A model generated the notes under the pieces. It saw only the letters and a program-made list of their open reading frames with translations, was not told the DNA's origin and ran no database searches. From Bacteroidales bacterium (GTDB lineage: Bacteria > Planctomycetota > Planctomycetia > Gemmatales > Gemmataceae), in NCBI GenBank assembly GCA_026931725.1, contig JAIXLE010000170.1:1-32429 (forward strand): DNA of 32,429 nt. The letters run 5' to 3'. Below are positions 8,973 to 15,584 of the stretch, in pieces; position 1 is the first letter of the stretch, and each line of letters begins with the position of its first letter. The position numbers and the translations under genes were made by a program.

Positions 8973-9119
8973 AGCCGTTTGGCATCTCGGCTCCTATAAT
9001 ATCCGACTGAACCATGAGAAGCAGAGAGGGCATGGTTTCGTGTAAAACTCTCGGATGCAGAACAGACGATTGTCCAGGCCGAACGGGAAGGACATCCCGA
9101 TGCTCACGTCCGTCGGAAA

Positions 9120-9518
9120 ATGCTCGTCCTCTGGCTACTCCATTGTGGACTCACTCGCGCGAAGGCCGCTGAGGTCGCGGAACTGGGACGGGCCACCGTC
9201 CAACGGTACGTTGCAGCCTATCGGGACGGCGGCCTCGACGGTCTGCGACAGTGGAATGTCACGGGTCCGGTCAGCGATCTCGTGGCCCACACCGCAACCA
9301 TCCGTGAGTCCCTGACCCAATCCCCGGTTCGGACGATTGCCGAGGTGTGCGACCGGATCGCGTCCCGGACGGGGATCGAGCGGAAGCCGACCCAGGTGCG
9401 GAAGTTTTTGGCCGGGATGGGGTTCCGCTGGCAACGGATCCGGGCCGTCCCCGTGCCCCCAAAAAGTCTCTGGCCGAGCCTGTCGAAATTCCGTCTCCAT
9501 TCCTCGATCATGAGCTAA
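9120..9518 (+). CDS. IS630-family transposase, N-terminal frame (HTH part)
   Basis: This frame encodes the DNA-binding half: two helix-turn-helix-like stretches, LTRAKAAEVAELGRATVQRY and the winged-helix region with RTIAEVCDRIASRTGIERKP, ending in FRWQRIRAVPVPPK at the slippery site. Read without frameshifting it stops at 9518 after a short unrelated tail. The frame is open from 9018, and the stretch from about 9039 translates to VKLSDAEQTIVQAEREGHP, which looks like the normal N-terminus of the family. However, no ATG, GTG or TTG occurs in that stretch before 9120. Either translation starts at 9120 with a shortened N-terminus, a rare start codon is used, or the 5' end carries an indel (an ATG exists at 9032 in the -1 frame). 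Confidence 0.8.
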   Translation: MLVLWLLHCGLTRAKAAEVAELGRATVQRYVAAYRDGGLDGLRQWNVTGPVSDLVAHTATIRESLTQSPVRTIAEVCDRIASRTGIERKPTQVRKFLAGMGFRWQRIRAVPVPPKSLWPSLSKFRLHSSIMS

Positions 9519-10099
9519 AACCGCGGCTGGAGCAGGCCCAATCTGGCCAGAGGCACGTCCTCTTTGTCGATGCGGCCCATTTCGTGTTTGGGACATTTCT
9601 GTGTTGCCTGTGGTCCATCCAACGCATCTTGATCCGAGCCGCTTCGGGTCGGCAACGGTTCCATGTGTTGGGAGCCTGGGACGCGGTGGATCGGACACTG
9701 GCGACGGTCGCAAATATCACGGTCGTGAACACCGAGACGATGTGTGACCGGCTTCAGAAGATCGCGTCCCAAGGACGCGTAGGACCGATCACCTTGGTCC
9801 TGGACAATGCCAAGTATCAGCGGAACGCTGTGGTCCGGGAGCGGGCGAAGACCCTGGGGATCGAACTGTTGTTTCTTCCATCATACTCGCCGAACTTGAA
9901 TCGCATCGAGCGATTGTGGCGGTTCACCAAACGGCGAGCCGTGTATGGGAAGTATCAGGCGACATTCGCGGACTTCCGGGCCGCGATCGAGGACGTACTC
10001 CATCACGTCCCGACGATTCATGCGGACAGTTTGAAGGAGCTGATGACGCTCCACTTCCAAGAGTTCGATGATGTATCGCTTTTGGCCGATGGAAGTTAA
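9458..10099 (+). CDS. IS630-family transposase, catalytic frame (DDE domain)
   Basis: This is the -1 frame entered at the slippery site, continuing as KKSLAEPVEIPSPF into the catalytic core. The acidic triad is visible: D in LFVDAAHFVFG, D in LVLDNAKYQRN and E in NLNRIERLWRFTKRR, giving the DDE order and spacing of IS630/Tc1-mariner enzymes. It ends at a TAA at 10097-10099. The joined product would be about 325 residues from the ATG at 9120, near the family norm. The frame is intact, so the element may be active, subject to the uncertain start of the first frame. Confidence 0.88.
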   Translation, partial: PKKSLAEPVEIPSPFLDHELKPRLEQAQSGQRHVLFVDAAHFVFGTFLCCLWSIQRILIRAASGRQRFHVLGAWDAVDRTLATVANITVVNTETMCDRLQKIASQGRVGPITLVLDNAKYQRNAVVRERAKTLGIELLFLPSYSPNLNRIERLWRFTKRRAVYGKYQATFADFRAAIEDVLHHVPTIHADSLKELMTLHFQEFDDVSLLADGS

Positions 10100-11175
10100 A
10101 CCTCGATCGTGGGCCAAACCGCTGCGGGATTCCACAACCGCAGGCCGTTTTGCTGGACGACCTCTTTCCAATTATGGAAGGCTTTGGGGGGTTGGTATTT
10201 CCCGCAACTTGGGTCATAAACACCCGCGACACCCGTGAGAACGGCCATGGAATTGGTGGCAGCGGCTTTGACTCCGTCATCCGTGGCGCGAGAACCGAGG
10301 AAAAAATCGTTACCCGGCCAGGAGACGTGATCCCAGGCCACAATGCTGCACAAGCTGCAATCCGAAAAATCATCTCCATCTTCCGCGTAGGCGCTGGGCG
10401 GACATAACTGAGATTTTGCCTGATTTCCAGGGGCAGTCAGAGGGCGAACCATGAACGAGATCCCGTGGATTTCGTGCCGCGCATTCACGCAAGTGCTATA
10501 GGGATCGTAATAGACAGCTTTCAGGTTGGGGAACGCAGCGCCGTTCTCTTGCAGAAACCGTGTCAGAACAGTTTGGAGTGATTGGCCGAGTTGGCCACGG
10601 AAGGGGCCGGCAAATTGTCCGCAGCCGAGGCCGGGAATCGTCAAGACGACCGAGCGGGGCCGATGCGCGTGGTGGTTGACGTAGCGAAAAACGGGAAGCA
10701 GCCTTCGCCGATAAAGTTGATAATACCCTTCGGGGTTGATTTGATGGTTTGGTCCGGTCACTTCGTCCCAATCGGCGGGTTTCGGTCCAGAATCACAGCG
10801 TAGCAGGGCTCCGGGGGTGAAAATCAGGGTGCCGGGAAACGGATCAGTGTGAACCATTGGGGCATTATAATTACCGTTATCGAAGATTGTCACCGGCACA
10901 GCGACGGAAACGTCTCCCAGGATCCCAAGTTCGGTCAAATTCCAGTCCGACCCATCGCCGGAGACAGCACTCTCCGCGAAGATTTGTGGCAGTTTGGTAT
11001 CCAGCAGTTCACCGAAGAACTGTTGGGTGGAGATTGTCTGGAGGTCAACATGCTGTAGTCTCTGGCGGAGGCGTTCCCCTGGGGAGGATTGGCTTATCCG
11101 CAGAGATTGCAGATAATTTCCCGCTTGGGACAAGGTTTCTTCAGGAATGAGGATGGAATAGACAGGGGCAACCAT
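10096..11175 (-). CDS. Uncharacterised protein with macro-domain/PARG-like features
   Basis: I do not recognise this gene with certainty. The 359-residue protein has no signal peptide or membrane segment. Residues 175-192 (SVVLTIPGLGCGQFAGPF) resemble the diphosphate-binding glycine loop of macro domains and poly(ADP-ribose) glycohydrolases, followed by an amphipathic helix and a hydrophobic strand ending in YYDPY (222-226). A second conspicuous block, WDHVSWPGNDFF (281-292) then SRATDDGVKAAATNSM (295-310), looks like an active-site segment. I recall similar motifs in macro-fold effector-like proteins of Legionella (MavL type), but that is from memory. If right, it would bind or hydrolyse ADP-ribose derivatives. 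The start has AGGAAA upstream. Its stop codon overlaps that of the IS630 transposase, so its natural C-terminus may have been altered by the insertion. It stands alone between the IS and tRNA-Val. Confidence 0.5.
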   Translation of the reverse strand: MVAPVYSILIPEETLSQAGNYLQSLRISQSSPGERLRQRLQHVDLQTISTQQFFGELLDTKLPQIFAESAVSGDGSDWNLTELGILGDVSVAVPVTIFDNGNYNAPMVHTDPFPGTLIFTPGALLRCDSGPKPADWDEVTGPNHQINPEGYYQLYRRRLLPVFRYVNHHAHRPRSVVLTIPGLGCGQFAGPFRGQLGQSLQTVLTRFLQENGAAFPNLKAVYYDPYSTCVNARHEIHGISFMVRPLTAPGNQAKSQLCPPSAYAEDGDDFSDCSLCSIVAWDHVSWPGNDFFLGSRATDDGVKAAATNSMAVLTGVAGVYDPSCGKYQPPKAFHNWKEVVQQNGLRLWNPAAVWPTIEV

Positions 11176-11241
11176 GGGTATTTCCTGTTTGTCGGAATTG
11201 GTGGATTACCAGAACAGAATTGTTGATCAAAAGCGCATGAG

Positions 11242-11313
11242 TGGGCATTGAGGGATTCGAACCCCCGACCTGGGCCGTGTAAAGACCTCGCTCTACCACT
11301 GAGCTAAACGCCC
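11242..11313 (-). tRNA. tRNA-Val (anticodon UAC)
   Basis: The 72-base minus-strand sequence folds as a full cloverleaf: acceptor GGGCGTT with AATGCCC (one G-U), D-arm GCTC/GAGC with loop AGTGGTA, anticodon loop TTTACAC (anticodon TAC, valine GTA codons), and T-arm GGGGG TTCGAAT CCCTC (one G-U pair). The outermost anticodon-stem pair is an A-C mismatch. The 3' CCA is not encoded and must be added post-transcriptionally. It lies 14 bases after the stop codon of the ahpD-like gene and has its own promoter inside that gene's 3' end. Confidence 0.95.
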
Positions 11314-11326
11314 GTTTTCATTCCTC

Positions 11327-11354
11327 ATTATAACGCATGCGTGGCGTGTGTCAC
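11327..11354 (-). promoter_or_regulatory. Promoter of tRNA-Val, nested in the end of the ahpD-like gene
   Basis: On the minus strand GTGACA (11349-11354) and TATAAT (11327-11332) are separated by 16 bases, five of six and six of six matches to the sigma-70 consensus. The -10 box ends 13 bases before the tRNA 5' end. The TAA stop of the upstream gene (11328-11330) is inside the TATAAT. Confidence 0.75.
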
Positions 11355-11627
11355 CGCTCCACCGGCACGAATTGCAGCGGCAACCATAGTGGCCTCCGCG
11401 ATCTCCGCATCCGTGGCCCCCGCCGCGCGAGCCAACTTCGCATGAACCTCAATACAATAAGGGCATTGCGTCGTGACCGCAACGGCAATTGCGATCAATT
11501 GCTTCACTTTTGCGGGGATCGCCCCCTCCGCGAATGCCACCTTGTCCAACTCACGAAAGGCCTGCATCGCCGCGGGAGCCAAGGTGTCCATTGTCTTCAG
11601 CTTTTGCAGATGCTTCATGTCGTACAT
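11328..11627 (-). CDS. AhpD-like carboxymuconolactone decarboxylase family protein
   Basis: Small helical protein of the AhpD/CMD superfamily, 99 residues from the ATG at 11627, which has AGGAG closely upstream. The redox motif CPYCIEVHAKLARAAG (CxxC followed by His three residues on) is the AhpD peroxidase-type active site, suggesting a thiol-dependent peroxidase or disulfide reductase rather than a decarboxylase. The alanine-rich C-terminus (AAAIRAGGAVTHATHAL) is the typical second half of the repeat. It is the last protein gene of the isc operon, 43 bases after hscB. Such a protein could protect iron-sulfur assembly from peroxides; that link is inference from position. Confidence 0.88.
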   Translation of the reverse strand: MYDMKHLQKLKTMDTLAPAAMQAFRELDKVAFAEGAIPAKVKQLIAIAVAVTTQCPYCIEVHAKLARAAGATDAEIAEATMVAAAIRAGGAVTHATHAL

Positions 11628-11670
11628 GAAATCTCCTCGGTGAGAGTCGGGCTGATGCGGTGATTTGGGA

Positions 11671-12189
11671 TCAGACCATCGGCAAGTCACGCAAGACGCT
11701 ACGGATCGTTTTGACCGCGTTCAATGTGTGCCGAACTTGCGTCAAGATGCTGTCTGGTGCTGTTGTATGAGATTCTAACTCCGCAAACAACCCGGTCAGG
11801 CGGTTGCGGCAAGCGGTTTCCCGGCTTTGCAACTCATCCGCGATGGCGTGCAGTTCGGAAGAGTTCTCGCCCGCCTCCTCGATACGCTCGCGGAGGTCCA
11901 TCATTTCCATGAGGAACTGTTGATCGAGGTTTTTCTCGTGCTGTGCGCTGGGGCCGCCCTGTAATGTTAACAGATAATCCGCACGACGAAACCAATCTTT
12001 GAGCGTGAGATAGGCTTCGTTCAGTGCGGCCGAGGCTTCCAGGCTGGCTTGCTGTTCCGCGGGTGTTGCCAGGCCGTGAAAATCGGGGTGAACGTGGCGA
12101 GAACGGGCCAGATACTCCCGTTCCACCGCCGCGGGATCAATGGAAAAACGCCTCGGTAGCCCGAGGCGTTCAAAATGCGTGGGCATCAT
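11671..12189 (-). CDS. hscB: Fe-S cluster assembly co-chaperone HscB (Hsc20)
   Basis: J-domain co-chaperone that brings loaded IscU to the Hsp70 partner HscA for cluster transfer. Residues 3-75 form the J-domain with the HPD triad at 34-36 (RHVHPDFHG). The C-terminal half is the three-helix bundle that binds IscU (LDQQFLMEMMDLRERIEEA and onward). At 172 residues it has the normal length. Two ATG codons stand in tandem (12189, 12186), with AAGGA upstream. The gene lies 63 bases after iscA. The Hsp70 partner gene hscA, usually the next gene, is missing here. Confidence 0.93.
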   Translation of the reverse strand: MMPTHFERLGLPRRFSIDPAAVEREYLARSRHVHPDFHGLATPAEQQASLEASAALNEAYLTLKDWFRRADYLLTLQGGPSAQHEKNLDQQFLMEMMDLRERIEEAGENSSELHAIADELQSRETACRNRLTGLFAELESHTTAPDSILTQVRHTLNAVKTIRSVLRDLPMV

Positions 12190-12252
12190 CTCGGATTCCT
12201 TGTCCCTGGTCCCAATTGTAAATGAAGCGCTGGACCGGGGGCACTTGACATC

Positions 12253-12642
12253 TTACATCGAGAACGAGCTACCGCAGCCGCAGGTACTCTTGGCGGTGGG
12301 GTTCGAGACGCTGAAGCCACGTTTGTTGAGGTCATCGTGGAAGTCAACGGTGACACCATCCAAGTAGAGTTGGCTCCGCTTGTCGACGACGATGGCTACA
12401 CCGTTGATTTCATAGGTATCGTCGAGTTTTTCGTTCACGAGCGGGTCCAGGTCGAGCTTGTGCTGGAAGCCGCTACAGCCACCGCCGACGACGCGGAGGC
12501 GCAAGTACAGCGGCTCGGGAGAATTTTGCTCGGCGACGATCCGCTTGACTTCGCTGGCCGCCTTATCGGTCAGGGTGATAGCGACGGTCGGCTTGGCATC
12601 CGTCTTCACACCGACGCTGCATGTTTCGGTTGCGGTCGACAT
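12253..12642 (-). CDS. iscA: A-type iron-sulfur carrier protein (IscA/ErpA family)
   Basis: Carrier that accepts an Fe-S cluster from the scaffold and passes it to target proteins. The three ligand cysteines are C56 in GGGCSGFQ and C121 and C123 in the C-terminal TCGCGSSF. The length is 129 residues, with an N-terminal extension of about 17 residues beyond the typical IscA. The position between iscU and hscB makes IscA the natural name; ErpA-type proteins look alike. The ribosome-binding site is weak (AAGGG about 10 bases from the ATG). Confidence 0.93.
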   Translation of the reverse strand: MSTATETCSVGVKTDAKPTVAITLTDKAASEVKRIVAEQNSPEPLYLRLRVVGGGCSGFQHKLDLDPLVNEKLDDTYEINGVAIVVDKRSQLYLDGVTVDFHDDLNKRGFSVSNPTAKSTCGCGSSFSM

Positions 12643-12716
12643 AGGAGTGGCCCTTTCTGTTCGTGGTGAATGCGATCTCTAAAATCATACCCCGTTTCGG
12701 GGAGATTCCAACAGAG

Positions 12717-13142
12717 TCAATTGGCTGCGCCCGCAGGTTCTGGTTGGGCATCTTCGATCAGGCCCGCTTTTTCCTGGTAGTTTTTGATCGCGGCCTTGAT
12801 GGCATCTTCGGCCAGCACAGAGCAGTGGACTTTGACCGGGGGCAGGGCGAGTTCTTCGACAATCGCGGTGTTCTTGATTGTCATGGCTTCATCTAGCGTT
12901 TTGCCTTTGAGCCATTCGGTCGCCAGCGAGCTACTGGCAATGGCGCTACCACAGCCGAAGGTTTTGAACTTGGCATCTTCAATAATGCCGGTTTCCGGGT
13001 TGACGCGAATTTGTAGTTTCATCACGTCGCCGCATTCCGGGGCACCGACGAGGCCCGTGCCGACGAGTGGGTCTGCGGCGGAGAAGCTGCCGACATTGCG
13101 GGGGTTGTTGTAGTGGTCGAGGATTTGTTCGCTGTATGGCAT
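12717..13142 (-). CDS. iscU: Iron-sulfur cluster scaffold protein IscU
   Basis: Scaffold on which [2Fe-2S] clusters are assembled from IscS-derived sulfur. Ligands are visible: C37 and D39 in PECGDVMKLQI, C64 in FKTFGCGSAIAS, and H106-C107 in KVHCSVLAEDAI. The Hsp70-recognition motif LPPVK is present at residues 100-104. The chosen ATG at 13142 gives 141 residues and has GGGAG eight bases upstream. The C-terminus carries a short Pro/Glu/Ala tail (AQPEPAGAAN) not seen in the Escherichia coli protein. It follows iscS by 83 bases. Confidence 0.95.
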   Translation of the reverse strand: MPYSEQILDHYNNPRNVGSFSAADPLVGTGLVGAPECGDVMKLQIRVNPETGIIEDAKFKTFGCGSAIASSSLATEWLKGKTLDEAMTIKNTAIVEELALPPVKVHCSVLAEDAIKAAIKNYQEKAGLIEDAQPEPAGAAN

Positions 13143-13225
13143 GAGTCGGACTCCCGTTCTTGCAGTATGTCTGTTCGTGGTAAATTTATGAATTTCATCG
13201 CCAACGGACGGTGCCGGGGTGCGAT

Positions 13226-14446
13226 TTAGTGTGCGGCCCATGCGATTTTGGTGATGTCGATTCCCTGCTGTACCATTTCGTACAAGGGGGACATTTCCCG
13301 GAGGCGGGTGACTTCTCGCACCACGAGATCCGCGACGTAATCGACTTCTTCTTCAGTCGTGAAGCGGCCAAGGCCGAAGCGGATGCTGCTATGGGCCAGT
13401 TCGTCGCCAACTCCCAGAGCCCGCAGAACGTAGCTGGGTTCCAGACTTGCACTGGTGCAGGCGGAGCCTGAGGAAACCGCGACATCTTTGATGCCCATCA
13501 TCAGCCCTTCCCCTTCGACATAGGCAAAGCTGATGTTGGCGTTGCCGGGGAGTCGCTCGGTGGGGTGGCCGTTGAGGTACGATTCTGGCAGTCGATCCAT
13601 GATGCGGGATCGCAGCCGCTCGCGGAGTCGCAATACGCGGGCACTTTCTTCGGGCATTTCCCGGCGGGCGATGTCGCAGGCGGCACCGAGTCCGACAATC
13701 AACGGGACCGCCAGGGTGCCGGAACGCATTCCCCGTTCGTGGCCGCCACCGTCCATCTGGGGTTCCAGGCGGACGCGGGGATCTTTCTTCCGAACGTACA
13801 AGGCACCGATCCCCTTGGGAGCGTACAGCTTGTGGCCGCTCAGGCTGAGGAGGTCGATACCCATGTCGATGACGTTGATCGGCACCTTACCCACGGCTTG
13901 GACGGCATCGGTGTGGAAGAAGATTCCTTTTTCCTTGCAGACCGCCCCGATGGCCTGAATCGGCATGAGGGTGCCGATTTCGTTGTTTGCGGCCATGATC
14001 GAAACCAGGATCGTCTTATCCGTGATCGCGGCGCGGATCTGGTCGGGGTGAACCTGACCGAATTTGTCGACGGGCAGGTAGGTCACGGTGCAACCGTCGC
14101 GTTCGAGGCGTTTGCACACATCCAGGGTGGCCTTGTGTTCGGTCACCTGAGTGATGATGTGGTTGCCCTTTTTCTTGTACATGGCGGCGACACCCTTGAT
14201 GGCGAGGTTCGTCGCCTCCGTGGCACCGCTGGTGAAGATGATTTCCTTGCCGGTTGCGCCGATGAGTTCCGCGATCTGGTCACGGGCGGCATCCACGGCG
14301 GCTTCCGCATCCCAGCCATATGGGTGGCTCCGGCTGGCGGCGTTGCCGTACTTCTCCGTGAAAAACGGCAACATCGCTTCCACGACACGCGGATCGGTGC
14401 GGGTCGTGGAGTTGTTATCCATGTAAATCGGTAACGATATGGCCAT
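13226..14446 (-). CDS. iscS: Cysteine desulfurase IscS
   Basis: PLP-dependent enzyme that removes sulfur from cysteine for Fe-S clusters and tRNA thiolation. PLP-binding features: H104 (TEHKATLDV), [12 protein letters not shown] with the Schiff-base lysine K206, and [13 protein letters not shown] near residue 73. The catalytic persulfide cysteine is C330 in [10 protein letters not shown]. The length is 406 residues from the ATG at 14446, which has AGGGA upstream; nine extra residues would be added from 14473. It lies 66 bases after iscR and is followed by iscU. The C-terminus retains the extended tail used to contact IscU. Confidence 0.95.
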   Translation of the reverse strand: MAISLPIYMDNNSTTRTDPRVVEAMLPFFTEKYGNAASRSHPYGWDAEAAVDAARDQIAELIGATGKEIIFTSGATEATNLAIKGVAAMYKKKGNHIITQVTEHKATLDVCKRLERDGCTVTYLPVDKFGQVHPDQIRAAITDKTILVSIMAANNEIGTLMPIQAIGAVCKEKGIFFHTDAVQAVGKVPINVIDMGIDLLSLSGHKLYAPKGIGALYVRKKDPRVRLEPQMDGGGHERGMRSGTLAVPLIVGLGAACDIARREMPEESARVLRLRERLRSRIMDRLPESYLNGHPTERLPGNANISFAYVEGEGLMMGIKDVAVSSGSACTSASLEPSYVLRALGVGDELAHSSIRFGLGRFTTEEEVDYVADLVVREVTRLREMSPLYEMVQQGIDITKIAWAAH

Positions 14447-14512
14447 GATTTTCCCTGGCTCCTCGATGAACATCTCAGGATGGAGTCAATTGTATTCGTG
14501 CTGATCTTGGTG

Positions 14513-15010
14513 TTACACGGAAGTCGGTTCCGCCGTGTGGGTGTGCGATTCTCGGATCATGAGCAAGGACAATAAACTGTGGGGCGCGGTCGCGGGGTCG
14601 ATCGTTTGTGGGAACAGTTCGCCGAGCGTGACACCACGCAAAATTTCGATGATACGGCGATGAATCTCCCCCAATGGAGCCTTAACCGGGCAATCCTGTT
14701 CGAGACAACACGGGTCGACGTTCATCGGATCCGGGCTGCACAGCGTCAGGCGGAATCCTTCTTCGATTGCGTCCAGCAGTTCCGCCAAACTCGTCGAGAT
14801 TGTGGCGGGATGCAGGACGTAGCCCCCTTTCACACCGCGATGGCTGGTGACGTATCCTTTGTGGCACAACTCCTTCAGGATATTGGCCACGAAGGGGCGA
14901 CTCAGGCGGAATCGCTCGGCGATTTCCCGCGCATTACCGCCGGACTGTTTCTGATGGAGGTACGACAGAATCAGCAGGGCGTAATCCGCTTTGCGGCTCA
15001 GTAGAGTCAT
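14513..15010 (-). CDS. iscR: Rrf2-family Fe-S sensing regulator IscR
   Basis: Winged-helix repressor that senses Fe-S status by carrying a [2Fe-2S] cluster and controls the isc operon it heads. The recognition region is AREIAERFRLSRPFVANILK (27-46), then HRGVKGGYVL. Cluster-ligand cysteines lie in LCSPDPMNVDPCCLEQDCPVK, with four cysteines where classical IscR has three. The length is 165 residues. GGGGAG lies six bases before the ATG at 15010. A strong promoter upstream and its place as first gene suggest autoregulation. Confidence 0.92.
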   Translation of the reverse strand: MTLLSRKADYALLILSYLHQKQSGGNAREIAERFRLSRPFVANILKELCHKGYVTSHRGVKGGYVLHPATISTSLAELLDAIEEGFRLTLCSPDPMNVDPCCLEQDCPVKAPLGEIHRRIIEILRGVTLGELFPQTIDPATAPHSLLSLLMIRESHTHTAEPTSV

Positions 15011-15066
15011 CGGTTACTCCCCGGCGATAACAAATCGCACCGTTCTACTGCCATTTATAGAAGCCG

Positions 15067-15096
15067 GTATAGCAGTCGTCCAGTGCGGATTGTCAA
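15067..15096 (-). promoter_or_regulatory. Probable isc operon promoter
   Basis: On the minus strand a perfect TTGACA (15091-15096) is followed after 18 bases by CTATAC (15067-15072), about 57 bases before the iscR start. I see no clear classical IscR type 1 palindrome over it, so the operator, if any, is not assigned. Confidence 0.65.
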
Positions 15097-15145
15097 TTCC
15101 GATAATCGAGCCTGTATTCTCGCGCATACGATTGTGTGGCGGGCT

Positions 15146-15541
15146 TCAATCATCATCGTCAACGGGTAATTCCCGATTCCGAATTGGCGGCGGGGGAAGA
15201 TCGGCCGGACGCACGCCCAATCGCACGGTAAATGTTTTGGTGGCATCCCCTCGGCGCACCTCGACGCGGAGCCGGCTACCGGGGCGGAAGGTGCCGATAT
15301 GCTCGGCGACTTCCTCGAAGGTACGCGGTTCCAGTTTGCCAATCTTGACGATTTCGTCTCCCGGCTGAAGCCCGGCTTTCTCGGCGGGGGTATTGGGTTC
15401 GACACCGCGGATTTCGAGTGTGCCCTGCTCCACGCGAATACCGAGATAACCCCACGCCAGCGGATCGGGCGGGGGGTCGACCGGAACGGGGGTTAATCCG
15501 ATTCCGACGCGAACGATCAGATGGGCAAGCAACTCGAACAT
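15146..15541 (-). CDS. Small PDZ-domain protein
   Basis: A 131-residue protein consisting almost wholly of one PDZ domain: YLGIRVEQG (32-40), the core AEKAGLQPGDEIVKIGKL (53-70), and RLRVEVRRGDATKTFTVRLG. A short hydrophobic N-terminus (residues 4-20) may be a membrane anchor or weak signal, followed by a Pro-rich spacer. The tail is Pro-rich then acidic (VDDDD). There is no protease domain, so it cannot cleave by itself; such proteins bind C-terminal peptides or act as adaptors. GGAGGGAG precedes the ATG. It lies 43 bases after the amidohydrolase gene and is probably co-transcribed with it. Confidence 0.82.
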   Translation of the reverse strand: MFELLAHLIVRVGIGLTPVPVDPPPDPLAWGYLGIRVEQGTLEIRGVEPNTPAEKAGLQPGDEIVKIGKLEPRTFEEVAEHIGTFRPGSRLRVEVRRGDATKTFTVRLGVRPADLPPPPIRNRELPVDDDD

Positions 15542-15584
15542 GACTCCCTCCGAAGCCTTTCTCCCGTCCGTGGGAGCCTGGGTG

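Larger units (their letters stand above)
9018..10099 (+). mobile_element. IS630-family insertion sequence (ends not resolved)
   Basis: The unit holds a DDE transposase split over two reading frames joined by a -1 slippery heptamer at 9458-9464, the organisation known for IS630 relatives that control transposase by frameshifting. The limits given are those of open coding sequence, not of the element. I could not find convincing terminal inverted repeats or flanking TA duplications. The right-hand end is crowded: the transposase stop at 10097-10099 overlaps the stop codon of the convergent gene (10096-10098) through a shared TTAA. The element lies between holA and the macro-domain-like gene. 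Confidence 0.85.

Noticed and set aside
8969-10130. GCCGTTTGGC near 8974 and its near-complement near 10117 as IS630 inverted repeats
   Set aside because: Nine of ten matches without flanking TA, and the right copy would lie inside the neighbouring gene; too weak to use as element ends.
13565-14434. 289-codon plus-strand open frame opposite iscS
   Set aside because: Shadow of iscS; the composition (many His, Asp, Gly) and the lack of any motif are typical of antisense frames in GC-rich genomes.
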